A DNA stretch of 64,000 nt from Flavobacteriia bacterium (GTDB lineage Bacteria; Bacteroidota; Bacteroidia; Flavobacteriales_D; Crocinitomicaceae): positions 62,001 through 126,000 of the forward strand of contig JACOTM010000030.1 of the NCBI GenBank assembly GCA_016178305.1, in the 5' to 3' direction. A model generated the notes under the pieces. It searched no databases and was not told the origin of the DNA. It worked only from the letters and a program-made list of their open reading frames with translations. This document shows, piece after piece, positions 44,447-55,715 of the stretch (the stretch's first letter is position 1; the number at the start of each line of letters is the position of its first letter). Position numbers and translations under genes: made by a program.

Positions 44447-45442
44447 TTATACTGCTTTTTTAAGTTCTTTATATTTTTCAAGAATCAACAATATGAAAAT
44501 CATAAAAAAGAATGTTCCAATTGTTGATAAAAGCACTATTATCATCCGTTTAGGTTTGTCTTTTTTATCCGCAACTACTGCTTTTTCAACCACAAACTTA
44601 TGTGTAAAATTGGTGTAAGCGTCTGATTCTGCTTGCTCATAAGAATCTAAGAATTTTTCTAATTTGATGATTTTTTCATCTCTAATTTGTTCTAAAGCAT
44701 CAAATTTTGCTCCATATTTTAGATTAACATCTATCTGTTTTTTCAAAAAATCTCTATCTTCTTTTGATTTTGCTTCAATATATGCTTGAAATAAATTCGT
44801 TCGACCATCTAATGAAACAACTCCTAAATCAGCTAAAGTATCCATTTGAACCAATACCATTTTCAAATCCTGATCCAACAAATCCTTTTTACGCTTATTA
44901 ATTTCATAAGCTGGAATCGTTCTTTCAGCTACCATGTTGTTTTTCACAGTATCAATCAAATCTACTATCTTATTTGCAATTTCTGCTGCTAATTCTGGCT
45001 TTTCATCCAAAACATCAATTTGAATTGAACCATAACGCGTACGAGTGAAACTAATATGTTCCTCGTATTCCTTCATTAATTTAAAATATTTATTTTTATC
45101 TGTTTCTTCAATTTCGTAATGTTTCATCAATTCAAATTGTGAAATTATACGATCTCGAATTCTTGAAGATTGTAATATCTGAACTAATTGCTCTGCTTGT
45201 TCTTCTTCTCCAAAATCCATCGAAGATGCTTTTGCATTCCGTTGTTCAGAAAATGAAACGGTACTTGTAGCAGCAGGAAAAACGATTGCTGATGAAAGGT
45301 ATAATGGCGTGATTAAAAAAGAAACGATTCCAGACAATACCATTGCTATTGCACAAACAATCAAAATCATTTTTCGCTTTTTCCAAATAAAAAGGAGGAG
45401 GTTTTGTCTGTCTTTGTCTAATTCACTTTGTGTTTGTTCCAT
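44447..45442 (-). CDS. Polysaccharide chain-length determinant (Wzz-like)
   Basis: 331 residues. Two membrane helices (about 26-50 and 300-322) enclose a coiled-coil periplasmic part, the polysaccharide co-polymerase layout. The opening LLLFIWKKRKMILIVCAIAM and LSSAIVFPA match the Wzz N-terminal segment. The tyrosine-kinase domain found in some relatives is absent. It controls the length of surface glycan made by the polymerase. The next gene (O-antigen ligase/polymerase) starts 3 bases after its stop. Confidence 0.88.
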   Translation of the reverse strand: MEQTQSELDKDRQNLLLFIWKKRKMILIVCAIAMVLSGIVSFLITPLYLSSAIVFPAATSTVSFSEQRNAKASSMDFGEEEQAEQLVQILQSSRIRDRIISQFELMKHYEIEETDKNKYFKLMKEYEEHISFTRTRYGSIQIDVLDEKPELAAEIANKIVDLIDTVKNNMVAERTIPAYEINKRKKDLLDQDLKMVLVQMDTLADLGVVSLDGRTNLFQAYIEAKSKEDRDFLKKQIDVNLKYGAKFDALEQIRDEKIIKLEKFLDSYEQAESDAYTNFTHKFVVEKAVVADKKDKPKRMIIVLLSTIGTFFFMIFILLILEKYKELKKAV

Positions 45443-45644
45443 TCTAACTTTTTTTGCGCTACTAAATTAATGTTAAATTTTTGTTTTTATGAAATCTATA
45501 ACTGTAAAGACTGCTTTTTATTGTACAATTATGTAGAAACAGTCCTTATTTATTCTAATTCACAAATATTAACCTCTCCCTTTCATAAATTGAGATATAT
45601 AAATTCATTCAAAATTTAATAGACTTTAAGAAATCTGTCTAAAT

Positions 45645-47072
45645 TTATTTTATGAATTGATTTTTCAATGAGCGTATATCTATCATTTTTGTAGCCATTA
45701 ATACAGCTACACTTAAAAATAATTCTAGAACAAGCATATATACTGTTGTTTTGCTACTACTTAAATAAGTATGCATTAATACGATCAACCCTAAAAACAA
45801 AAGATATCTGCCAATTAATTGAAAAGAAAAATGAAATTTAAAATTAGAAGCACAATAAAGAAATTGAATAATTGCAATCGTGGTTTGAGTACAAAAAGTT
45901 GCAAATGCGGCGCCAGTTGCTCCATATAATGGTATCAAATAAAAATTTAAACCAACATTCATTATTATTCCAAAAAAGGAAGAAATATTTAAAAATTTTA
46001 AACTTCCATTTGCTGTTAACAGTGTTCCAAAAATTAAAGAAAAACACATTCCAATAAAACTCAGCATTAACCATTGAAAGCTACCTATCGTTTGTTGAAT
46101 ATCATTTTTATAAATCAATGATAATATATATTCACTATTGAAGTAACAAAATATTGCAATTACGATAGAGCCTCCTATCAACAAATTTCCTGCTGTTGTC
46201 AATAAAGGTAATATGGACTCTCTCATTTTTAAAATATGTGAAAATAAAGGGAATAATAAATTTGAAAATATCATTCCAAATAAAAAACAAGCATCTAACA
46301 ATCTAAAACCTTGAGCATATATTCCAGCTTGCTCTTGCCCATTTGGATGAATCCGTTCTATCATCACTGAATCTATTCTAGTATAAAACATCATTAATAT
46401 TATTAATAATGCATAGGGGATACTTTTCTTAACAATTGCTTTAGAAAACGTCCAATGCCATGTAAATTTGGGCATTCCGATTTCTTTTACTAATAAAAAA
46501 AAGGCTAAAAGTGCTACGATAAAATAACAGAACGTTTGAATCCATACAAACCATTCTATTTTAAATTCATTTTTAGAATATATAAAAACGAAACCACAAA
46601 AAACAATCAGTAAAAATCGATCTAAAACTGAAATTATAGACTCTGTTTTAAAAAGCAGTAAACCTGAAAAATGACTTCTAAAATACGCGATTATTGTGGT
46701 TAAAAATTGATTAAAAATGAAAAATATCAATAATCCAAATTCAACTTTTTTATATCCCAAAATAAATGCGATAATAATGGTTATACAAGCATATATTACA
46801 AATAATAATAATCTAAAGGATAATAACTTTCCCATATATCTTGTGACAATATGAGGATATTGAGCAATATTTTTAGTTGTGAAATTATTAATTCCTAAAT
46901 CAAGTAGGATATTGAATAAAAAAGAAAGATTTAGTAATGAAAAGTAAATTCCATAATTTTCTGCACCTACTTTATTTTGAACAGTTGCATCAATTCCAAA
47001 AATCGCAATTGGTTTAATCAATAGATTAAGTACCAACATTAAAAATAAATTTGAAATGAATTTTTTTTGCAT
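45645..47072 (-). CDS. Oligosaccharide flippase (Wzx-like)
   Basis: 475 residues from ATG 47072 (a TTG at 47075 is three bases earlier). It has about twelve to fourteen hydrophobic helices and the conserved N-terminal IDATVQNKVGAENYGIYFSL typical of Wzx/MATE-type polysaccharide exporters. It would flip lipid-linked sugar units across the inner membrane. It lies in the same direction as the Wzz and polymerase genes, with a 202-base gap to Wzz. Confidence 0.9.
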   Translation of the reverse strand: MQKKFISNLFLMLVLNLLIKPIAIFGIDATVQNKVGAENYGIYFSLLNLSFLFNILLDLGINNFTTKNIAQYPHIVTRYMGKLLSFRLLLFVIYACITIIIAFILGYKKVEFGLLIFFIFNQFLTTIIAYFRSHFSGLLLFKTESIISVLDRFLLIVFCGFVFIYSKNEFKIEWFVWIQTFCYFIVALLAFFLLVKEIGMPKFTWHWTFSKAIVKKSIPYALLIILMMFYTRIDSVMIERIHPNGQEQAGIYAQGFRLLDACFLFGMIFSNLLFPLFSHILKMRESILPLLTTAGNLLIGGSIVIAIFCYFNSEYILSLIYKNDIQQTIGSFQWLMLSFIGMCFSLIFGTLLTANGSLKFLNISSFFGIIMNVGLNFYLIPLYGATGAAFATFCTQTTIAIIQFLYCASNFKFHFSFQLIGRYLLFLGLIVLMHTYLSSSKTTVYMLVLELFLSVAVLMATKMIDIRSLKNQFIK

Positions 47073-47160
47073 CAATTAGAAAATTTCTAAATTTATTATA
47101 ATTTTCATTATTTTAATATGTTATCCATTAAGCATTTACAAACAAATGTTTTGAATAAAT

Positions 47161-47889
47161 CTAATGTGCTATAAATATAAAATTTTGGCTAGTATGCAGT
47201 TCTTTATTAAAGACTTCCAAAGTATCATTTACAACAATATATGGAACGTATTTAAACTCTTCCAATAAATCAATGCAATTTATTCTATTTTGATTATCCC
47301 ATAACTCCGCATAAATAATCGGATGATTTTGCTCTAAAATTCGTCTTCCTCCTTTCAAAGCATAATATTCAAAATTCTCAATATCTATTTTAATACCTTG
47401 AATTGGCTCGCCATTTAATACATTGTCCAATGTATCTAAAGGAACATCAAATTCAGTTCCATGATTCCATTCTGTAATTGATTCATGCTTAACATGACTT
47501 AATCCTTGCATTTTTGTTTTTCCATTTTCAGGTAAAATCATTTTTACCTTCCCTTTTGATTCTCCTAATGCAATTTCGTGTAATTGTACTGTTTTTAATT
47601 TAAATTTAGAAACAATTTTCTGTAAAACACCAAAATTACTTGGCATTGGCTCAAAAGCATGAATTGTCGAATTTGGTAATTTTTGAGCTAAATGTACTGT
47701 CATAATGCCAATGTTTGCCCCAACATCTAACACGGCTCCTTGACCATCTTTTAATAATGATAAAAAATGAAAAAAATCTTTTTCTTTATTGTCTGAATGC
47801 AAAGTTTGAATTTTAAAAACAGAAAATACAAACAAATAGGTTTGAAATCCTAGAATTTTTTGCAAGATATATTTAACTCTGTTTTTCAC
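47161..47889 (-). CDS. FkbM-family SAM-dependent methyltransferase
   Basis: 242 residues. The SAM-binding loop is VLDVGANIGIMTVHLAQ, followed by IHAFEPMPSNF, the typical FkbM start. The FkbM C-terminal part shows IKIDIENFEYYALKGG. The family methylates sugars or polyketides; beside a flippase it may modify a surface glycan (inference). Start GTG 47889, supported by TATTTTTG on the minus strand 18 bases upstream; a longer start is not available. The short first 40 residues are more hydrophobic than usual. Confidence 0.88.
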   Translation of the reverse strand: MKNRVKYILQKILGFQTYLFVFSVFKIQTLHSDNKEKDFFHFLSLLKDGQGAVLDVGANIGIMTVHLAQKLPNSTIHAFEPMPSNFGVLQKIVSKFKLKTVQLHEIALGESKGKVKMILPENGKTKMQGLSHVKHESITEWNHGTEFDVPLDTLDNVLNGEPIQGIKIDIENFEYYALKGGRRILEQNHPIIYAELWDNQNRINCIDLLEEFKYVPYIVVNDTLEVFNKELHTSQNFIFIAH

Positions 47890-47906
47890 TTTTCTATATA
47901 ACGTTA

Positions 47907-47914
47907 CAAAAATA
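47907..47914 (-). promoter_or_regulatory. -7 promoter element for the FkbM gene
   Basis: Minus strand TATTTTTG, 18 bases before the GTG start. A clear -33 TTTG was not found. Confidence 0.45.
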
Positions 47915-48015
47915 GGAAAAGTTGGTGAAGAATTAGCTTATTTCTACGTTTGATATGAAAACATTTTTTGTGTTAGCAATACAAGAGTTAAAATAATCGA
48001 TTTAGGGAATTTATA

Positions 48016-48843
48016 TCATCCTAATTTCACATGTTCAGATTTTATAGCATATCCTAAAAATTTAGAGGCATTTTTATCAAAATCTTCACTATTTTCTGTA
48101 GTTAAAAATTGTACTTCCCCATTTTTCGTGCATTTTTTATCTAATTCTTGATGACGTACTAAATAATCTTCTAATTTTTCAGCAATTATTGCTCCTTGAG
48201 CGACAATTTTCACATTTTTAGGAACTAAAGTTTGTATATAATCTTTTAATATTGGAAAATGCGTACAAGCTAAAATGATGACATCAATGGTTGAATCCTT
48301 TGCCATTATTTTTTGAATATCTTCTTGAATAAAAAATTTACCTCCCTCTGACAAATGTCTTCCATTCTCAATCAAAGGGACCCACATTGGACAAGCATGT
48401 TGATGTACAATCGTCTCAGGAGAAAATTTAGCTAATTCAAGGGGGAAGGATAATGATTTAACAGTACCTTCAGTCGCTAAAATCCCGACATGATTTGTCT
48501 GCGATAATTGTCCAATAATTTCCGTACTTGGGCGAATGACACCTAAAACTCTTTTATGGGGAGCTAATTGTGGTAAATCTTTTTGTTGAATTGTTCTTAA
48601 TGCCTTTGCTGATGCCGTATTACAAGCCAAAACAACTAATTCGCAACCTCTTGAAAATAATTCTTTGACAGCTTCAAGCGTAAATTCATACACAACATCA
48701 AACGAACGAGGTCCGTAGGGTGCACGTGCATTATCACCTAAATAGATGTAGTCGTATTGAGGAAGTTTTTTTATTATTTCCGCTAATACTGTTAAACCAC
48801 CATATCCTGAATCAAAAACACCAATTGGATTTTTTCTTTGCAT
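48016..48843 (-). CDS. murI: Glutamate racemase
   Basis: 275 residues. Converts L- to D-glutamate for peptidoglycan. It has IGVFDSGYGGLTVLAEI with the first Asp/Ser, YLGDNARAPYG, the first catalytic Cys in VLACNTASAKAL, and the second in LACTHFPIL. Both active Cys are present. Cytoplasmic. It lies just downstream of the Skp/BamA cluster on the same strand, but a terminator (48871-48900) separates it from that cluster, so it probably has its own promoter. Confidence 0.97.
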   Translation of the reverse strand: MQRKNPIGVFDSGYGGLTVLAEIIKKLPQYDYIYLGDNARAPYGPRSFDVVYEFTLEAVKELFSRGCELVVLACNTASAKALRTIQQKDLPQLAPHKRVLGVIRPSTEIIGQLSQTNHVGILATEGTVKSLSFPLELAKFSPETIVHQHACPMWVPLIENGRHLSEGGKFFIQEDIQKIMAKDSTIDVIILACTHFPILKDYIQTLVPKNVKIVAQGAIIAEKLEDYLVRHQELDKKCTKNGEVQFLTTENSEDFDKNASKFLGYAIKSEHVKLG

Positions 48844-48870
48844 ATACTATATTAGATTTTAAAATAAACC

Positions 48871-48900
48871 AAAAAGGGCAACCTTTTGGATGCCCTTTTT
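48871..48900 (-). terminator. Terminator after the uppS-bamA-skp-skp operon
   Basis: Minus strand stem AAAAAGGGCA / TGCCCTTTTT with a 10-base loop, ending in a T run, 35 bases after the stop of the second Skp. Confidence 0.85.
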
Positions 48901-48934
48901 ATATGATAACTTAAATACCGTTAATTAGACAATC

Positions 48935-49483
48935 TTATTTAGGCATTTCCACAGAAGGAGGAGTTACTGGTTTCATCGCTTCAGCATCTAACTTTAACAA
49001 TTCAACCATCACTTCTTTTGTAAGATTAATCCCTGTTTTATGATACAATGTAGCTGTAACATCTATGACATAATTCAATTTTTTTCTATCCGCAACAATT
49101 GCAACTGCTTGTTCAATTCGTTTTAAAATTGGTTGCATTAATTCATTATTAATTGCTTGTAATTCTTCTTGTAATGTTTGCTGACGTTCTCTCAAGCGCT
49201 GTTCTTTTTCTTGAATAGCACGTTCCGCCATTTGCTGTCTCAAAGGTGTTAAAGTTGGTTTAATTTTTTCATACTCAACATACGCTTTTTCTAAATCAGC
49301 ATTCATTTCTTGTAATTCTTTAATCCCATTTTGGTTTAAGGCTTGTAACTCATCATCGGCTGCTTTTTTAGATGGCATCGCATTTAATAATGAATCTGAA
49401 TTAACATGCCCGATTTTTTGTTGTGCAACCGCAGTTGAAATTGTGAAGATTGCTGCTATTGCAACTAAAAATAATTTTTTCAT
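48935..49483 (-). CDS. skp: OmpH/Skp-family periplasmic chaperone, second copy
   Basis: 182 residues. Signal peptide MKKLFLVAIAAIFTISTAVA, then QQKIGHVNSDSLLNAMPSKK, the Skp N-terminal strand, and a long charged helix with Gln/Glu/Arg repeats (Skp tentacles). Binds unfolded outer-membrane proteins on the way to BamA. It follows a sister skp gene and bamA; the pair is common in Bacteroidota. C-terminal Pro-rich tail (VTPPSVEMPK) is extra. Confidence 0.93.
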   Translation of the reverse strand: MKKLFLVAIAAIFTISTAVAQQKIGHVNSDSLLNAMPSKKAADDELQALNQNGIKELQEMNADLEKAYVEYEKIKPTLTPLRQQMAERAIQEKEQRLRERQQTLQEELQAINNELMQPILKRIEQAVAIVADRKKLNYVIDVTATLYHKTGINLTKEVMVELLKLDAEAMKPVTPPSVEMPK

Positions 49484-49510
49484 TTTCTCTTTTTATTATT
49501 TATTTTAATT

Positions 49511-50023
49511 TTACTTTTTAACGCCTAATTCTTTTAGGACCTCATTACTAACATCCATTTTTGGATCTGCATAAACCAAATTACTTTGGTTTGCTTTATC
49601 AAATACAAAACTAAAGTTTCTTTTAGTTGCTACCGTTTGAATTGCTTCAAAAATTTTATCCTGTATCGGTTTAATTAATTCCTGTCGCTTCTGAAAATAA
49701 TCACCCTTCACACCAAAGCGCATTTTTTGCATTTCCATTGCTTCAGTTTCCAATTTTTCTAACTCTGATTTTCGCTTTTCGCGTTCTTCATTTGGTAGTA
49801 AAACTTCTTCTCTTGCAAAATTATCTCTTTTTATTTGAATTTGAGCATAACGTTCCTCAATTTCTTTGGTCCACCTTTCTGCTAATTTATCAAGTTTCTC
49901 TTTTGCATCCTTATATTCAGGCATATTTTCTAAAATATAATCCGAATCTATATAAGCATATTTTTGACTAAAGACAAATCCTGTGCCAAATACTAGTAAA
50001 ATAGATAAAATAAATGATTTCAT
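49511..50023 (-). CDS. skp: OmpH/Skp-family periplasmic chaperone, first copy
   Basis: 170 residues. Signal peptide ending TGFVFSQ, then KYAYIDSDYILENMPEYKDA and an alpha-helical charged middle, the Skp pattern. It carries the EWTKEIEERYAQIQIK-like coiled coil. A paralogue of the next gene (27 bases downstream) with moderate identity; both follow bamA by 74 bases. Expected to act as a trimer in the periplasm. Confidence 0.93.
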   Translation of the reverse strand: MKSFILSILLVFGTGFVFSQKYAYIDSDYILENMPEYKDAKEKLDKLAERWTKEIEERYAQIQIKRDNFAREEVLLPNEEREKRKSELEKLETEAMEMQKMRFGVKGDYFQKRQELIKPIQDKIFEAIQTVATKRNFSFVFDKANQSNLVYADPKMDVSNEVLKELGVKK

Positions 50024-50097
50024 TGTTGTAAGTTTTTCGAATCAAACGACCAAATTAGTGAATTATTGTATAATAGGTATAAAGACAACATTAACTT

Positions 50098-52710
50098 TTA
50101 TAATTCTCCTAAATTCATCCCAATTGAAAAAGTCATTTTAGGATAAAATCCTCTTCTTTCAATTGAATTATTAATTGTTCCGGAATTATAACCAGCTGCC
50201 CATGGGTCTAATTTATCAAATCCCCAACCATAATCCAGACCTAACATCCCGAACATTGGTAAAAAGACTCTCAAACCTACTCCGGCAGAACGTTTAACAT
50301 TCATTGGATTGAATTGCTTAAATGTTGGAAAACAATTACCCGCTTCTCCAAATGCCAAGACATAAAATGTAGCTTGTGGATTTAAAGAAATGGGGTATCT
50401 TAATTCGACCGTGTATTTAGCAATAATTGGATCACCAGATTGAGATGAAACTTGATTATCTTCATATCCCCTCAACGCAATAATTTCACGACCACCCATT
50501 TGGCTAACACCTGACAAACCGCTACCTCCTAAAGAATATCTCTCAAATGGAGATAAATTTTTGGTAGCATTATATTTTCCTAAGAAAGCAAAACCAAAAC
50601 GGGTTCTTAAAACCAATTTTTTATCTAAGGTTAAGGGTGTAAACCATTCTCCTGTTAATTTAATTTTAAAATATTCTAAATATTTAAACATCTCTTGCTG
50701 AGTAGCCGTTGTAAAATCAGTTCTTCCTCCTAACAATGAATAAGGAATAGAAGATTTTGCTGTAAATGAAATATTTGTTCCGCTTTGTGGATAAATCGGT
50801 GCACTGATTGAATTTCTTTGTAAGACATACTTCATACTAATATCATTGGCATATCCTGTTGGAAAATTCTGAAATATTCCATAGTTTGTTGGTACATAAT
50901 ATTGGTATGCCAACTCATAATAAGCACTGAAATAATCATCTGGAAATTTTTTTCTTCTCCCTAAACCAATTGCCATACCTGTTATCGTTACACCAGTATA
51001 TTTCGGGTTTGATTTCAAATATCCATAAGATGATATAGCTGTATGATTAAACGAATAAGATAATGAATTTGGTTTTTTTCCTCCCAACCAAGGTTCTGTA
51101 AAAGAGAATATATAACTTTGATAATACTTACCATTTGTCTGTGCCCGAATAGACAAACGCTGTCCATCTCCTCCTGGTAAAGGAGACCATGAATCTTTTT
51201 TAAAAAAGTTTTTAGTAGAGAAATTATTAAACGTCAAACCTAAAGTTCCTATTAAACCAGAACCTCCCATTGAACTTCCACTAGTTGAAGATAATCCTGT
51301 TAATCCTCTACCCCCATATCCACCTGATAATTCAATTTGATCTGACGATTTTTCCTCAACGGTATATTCAATGTCAACCGTTCCATCTGCAGGATTAGGG
51401 ATTGGGTTTATTTGAAATCCTTGCTCATTGAAATAACCCAATTGTGCCAATTCACGTTGTGTCCGAATAATATCATTTCTACTGAATAAATCGCCTGGCT
51501 TTGTTCTGATTTCACGGCGAATTACATAATCGTTTGTTTTTGTATTTCCTTTTATTCTAATTCTTTTAACTCTGGCTTCTTTACCTTCAATAATTCGCAT
51601 TTGATAATTGATGTAATTATCCGTAACATTTGTTTCAATCGAATTTATTTGAAAAAACAAATATCCTCTATCCATGTATAAAGAGGAAATATCACGACCA
51701 TCTTCGCTCATTCTTAATCTCTTTTCTAAAAGAATTTTATCATAAACATCGCCTTTTTTAATCCCTAAAACAGTATCTAAATAACTGGAACGGAATTTCG
51801 TATTTCCCATCCACTCAATGTTTCCAAAATAATACTTTTGTCCTTCATCAATAATTAAATTAACTACCAAATTTTTTTTATCGTAATTATATACGGTATC
51901 AAAACTAATCGCTGCATCACGTAAACCAATGGAATTATATTTATCTAATATCGCTTGTTTATCTCGTTCATAAGCAGAACTTGTAAATTTAGATCGTTTG
52001 AAAAATCTCCAAAATTGTTTCTTTTTTGTGTCTTTCATTGCCATAGACAATTTCCAAGTTGAAATCGAGGTATTTCCTTCAATATTTAACTCTTTAATTT
52101 TTACTTTATTATTTTTAGCAATGTCAATTATGAAAATTTCAGAGTTATTTATTAAAGTATCTTTTTGTCTGGAAATATTTACTTTCACATCGTAATATCC
52201 TTTGTCTCTAAAATACCCTTTTATTTTATTTTCTGTAATGAACACCAAATTTTCAGTAATTGTTTTTCCCGTAAATAAATTGATTTCTTCTCGAACTTTA
52301 TCTGCTTCTCGTTTATTAACTCCTTTGAATTTGTAACGCGATAATTTTGGTCGAGGAGCTAATTTAATTGTTAAATATACTATTCCATCAATTTCTTTAT
52401 CCACTGAAATTTCTGCATCTGAAAATAATTCTTCTTTCCATAAATTTTTTATTGCTTTCGAAAACCTTTCTCCAGGAATCATAATTCTTTCTCCTGTTCT
52501 TAAGCCTGTAATTAATTTTATGGCTTGGTGATCAAAATTATCCGCTCCTTCAACACGTATTGGTCCAATTTCATATTGTCTTGGATTTTGATAATCAATT
52601 ACAAATTCTCCTCCAATTGCTGTCACTCCTGATGAGTCACTCTGAGAAAAAGTGTAACTTGATATAAAAATTAAAGCGATATATGTAAAAAATTGTGCGG
52701 TAAATTTCAT
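50098..52710 (-). CDS. bamA: Outer-membrane assembly factor BamA
   Basis: 870 residues. Inserts beta-barrel proteins into the outer membrane. Signal peptide (ending YTFSQ), then five POTRA-like repeats (about 45-440, for example YEIGPIRVEGADNFDH and IKELNIEGNTSIS), and a 16-strand barrel from about 480. The conserved loop 6 motif is in IIALRGYED, the VRGF/Y equivalent. It begins 2 bases after the uppS stop; two skp genes follow. The length is typical for Bacteroidota BamA. A Gly/Ser-rich loop (about 465-490) lies at the first barrel strand. Confidence 0.97.
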   Translation of the reverse strand: MKFTAQFFTYIALIFISSYTFSQSDSSGVTAIGGEFVIDYQNPRQYEIGPIRVEGADNFDHQAIKLITGLRTGERIMIPGERFSKAIKNLWKEELFSDAEISVDKEIDGIVYLTIKLAPRPKLSRYKFKGVNKREADKVREEINLFTGKTITENLVFITENKIKGYFRDKGYYDVKVNISRQKDTLINNSEIFIIDIAKNNKVKIKELNIEGNTSISTWKLSMAMKDTKKKQFWRFFKRSKFTSSAYERDKQAILDKYNSIGLRDAAISFDTVYNYDKKNLVVNLIIDEGQKYYFGNIEWMGNTKFRSSYLDTVLGIKKGDVYDKILLEKRLRMSEDGRDISSLYMDRGYLFFQINSIETNVTDNYINYQMRIIEGKEARVKRIRIKGNTKTNDYVIRREIRTKPGDLFSRNDIIRTQRELAQLGYFNEQGFQINPIPNPADGTVDIEYTVEEKSSDQIELSGGYGGRGLTGLSSTSGSSMGGSGLIGTLGLTFNNFSTKNFFKKDSWSPLPGGDGQRLSIRAQTNGKYYQSYIFSFTEPWLGGKKPNSLSYSFNHTAISSYGYLKSNPKYTGVTITGMAIGLGRRKKFPDDYFSAYYELAYQYYVPTNYGIFQNFPTGYANDISMKYVLQRNSISAPIYPQSGTNISFTAKSSIPYSLLGGRTDFTTATQQEMFKYLEYFKIKLTGEWFTPLTLDKKLVLRTRFGFAFLGKYNATKNLSPFERYSLGGSGLSGVSQMGGREIIALRGYEDNQVSSQSGDPIIAKYTVELRYPISLNPQATFYVLAFGEAGNCFPTFKQFNPMNVKRSAGVGLRVFLPMFGMLGLDYGWGFDKLDPWAAGYNSGTINNSIERRGFYPKMTFSIGMNLGEL

Positions 52711-52712
52711 GT

Positions 52713-53456
52713 TTATTTGGTAATTTGTTCAGAGACCATTCCAAAACGGCGTTCCCTAGATTGATAATCCAAAATTGCTTTGTAAAAATCTTCTTTCTTA
52801 AAATCAGGCCATAACACTTCCGTAAAATATAATTCGGTATATGCTATTTGCCACAATAAGAAATTGCTTATTCGATGTTCTCCACTCGTTCTAATTAGTA
52901 ATTCAGGATCTGGGATAGAATTTGTAGAAAGAAAATTTGTAATTGTTAATTCATTGACATCATTCGCTTTTAATTCTCCTGATTCAATTTTAGCAGCAAT
53001 CTCATGAACAGCATTTGTTATTTCCCATCTTGAACTATAATTCAGCGCCAAAACTAAATTGATTTCTTTATTTTTTGAAGTAATGGTTTGTGCTTTTTTT
53101 AATTCCTCTCGACATCCTTCAGGTAATCCTTCAATATTACCAATACTCATTAAACGAACACCTCCTTCGTTCAATTCATCTACTTCACCTGCAATAGTCC
53201 GAATTAATAAATCCATTAAGCCTTCCACTTCTTCTTTTGGTCTGTTCCAATTTTCAGTAGAAAAAGCATATAAAGTCAAATATTTGATTTTCATTTCTTT
53301 TGCTGCTTTCAATACTTCACGCACTGATTCAACACCAAAATTATGTCCATATAATCTGATTTGACCTTGTTTTTTCGCCCATCTTCCATTGCCATCCATA
53401 ATGATAGCTACATGTTCTGGGGTATTATTTAAATCTATTTGTTCTAATAAATTCAT
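52713..53456 (-). CDS. uppS: Isoprenyl transferase (undecaprenyl diphosphate synthase)
   Basis: 247 residues. Makes the C55 lipid carrier for cell-wall and surface-glycan units. The first motif VAIIMDGNGRWAKKQG holds the catalytic Asp, followed by YLTLYAFSTENWNRP and, near the end, PDPELLIRTSGEHRISNFLLW. Cytoplasmic. First gene of the operon uppS-bamA-skp-skp, only 2 bases before bamA. TATTTTCG on the minus strand, about 20 bases upstream, might be its -7 element. Confidence 0.97.
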   Translation of the reverse strand: MNLLEQIDLNNTPEHVAIIMDGNGRWAKKQGQIRLYGHNFGVESVREVLKAAKEMKIKYLTLYAFSTENWNRPKEEVEGLMDLLIRTIAGEVDELNEGGVRLMSIGNIEGLPEGCREELKKAQTITSKNKEINLVLALNYSSRWEITNAVHEIAAKIESGELKANDVNELTITNFLSTNSIPDPELLIRTSGEHRISNFLLWQIAYTELYFTEVLWPDFKKEDFYKAILDYQSRERRFGMVSEQITK

Positions 53457-53544
53457 TGACTTGTTTTAATACGGGAACGAAAATAGTGAAAGATTCGCAA
53501 ATAGAGTGCATTCTTATGAAATAGGTTAACATACCTTAACAAAA

Positions 53545-53575
53545 AAGAGGGATATGGAAAATCCAATCCCTCTTA
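53545..53575 (-). terminator. Terminator after atpD-atpC
   Basis: Minus strand stem AAGAGGGA / TCCCTCTT with a nested short stem, followed by a run of T. 20 bases after the atpC stop. Confidence 0.75.
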
Positions 53576-53594
53576 AATATTATGATTGAAAATA

Positions 53595-53885
53595 TTATTC
53601 AGCTAATAATATGATTTTATCACCTAACATTTCCAATACACCACCATTGATATCAACTCTGATAACTTTATTATTCGAAGAATCTTTAATCACTAATTCA
53701 GACAAATTTTCATGTGTTTCATGACTTGTTGTCAAATCAATTTTTACAGTTCCTTTTCCTAATGCTGAAATAATCGGAGCATGGTTTTTCAATACTTGAA
53801 ACGATCCATCTAAACCTGGCAATTGCACTGCGTCAACTTCTCCTTTGAAGATTTTCGTGTCTGGTGTAATTATTTCTAAATGCAT
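53595..53885 (-). CDS. atpC: ATP synthase F1 epsilon subunit
   Basis: 96 residues. Begins MHLEIITPDTKIFKGEVDAVQLPG, the epsilon beta-sandwich N terminus, with SFQVLKNHAPIISALG. It is shorter than the ~135-residue E. coli protein because the C-terminal helical hairpin is missing, as is common in this phylum. It couples F1 to the rotor. It follows atpD by 20 bases; the rest of the atp operon is elsewhere, also usual in Bacteroidota. Confidence 0.95.
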   Translation of the reverse strand: MHLEIITPDTKIFKGEVDAVQLPGLDGSFQVLKNHAPIISALGKGTVKIDLTTSHETHENLSELVIKDSSNNKVIRVDINGGVLEMLGDKIILLAE

Positions 53886-53905
53886 TTTATTCTAATTTTG
53901 AATTC

Positions 53906-55468
<1,563 letters not shown>

Positions 55469-55657
55469 TTAAAGTAACATAGATTTTTTTACTTTTTTAG
55501 GGAATATTTTATTTTGATTCTATTATATAAATTTTCAACTAGAAATAAGTCTATTCTCTTTCTATAAATAGACAACTTAATATTTATTCTGTTTTGATTG
55601 AGATTTTAAAATCCCGATTCAATTTTAATTGATTATTAAAGTAAAATAATTTTAAAA

Positions 55658-55692
55658 TTTGCACATTTATTTTCTGAAATTTACTAGCTTTG
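55658..55692 (+). promoter_or_regulatory. Promoter for the SPFH gene
   Basis: TTTG at 55658-55661 and TAGCTTTG at 55685-55692 with a 23-base spacer; ATG 55716 follows 23 bases later. Confidence 0.55.
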
Positions 55693-55715
55693 AATAGAAC
55701 TTTAAAATTAACATT

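Noticed and set aside
43010-47889. Complete capsule or O-antigen locus
   Set aside because: Sugar-nucleotide and glycosyltransferase genes are absent from the cluster, so only individual roles are claimed.
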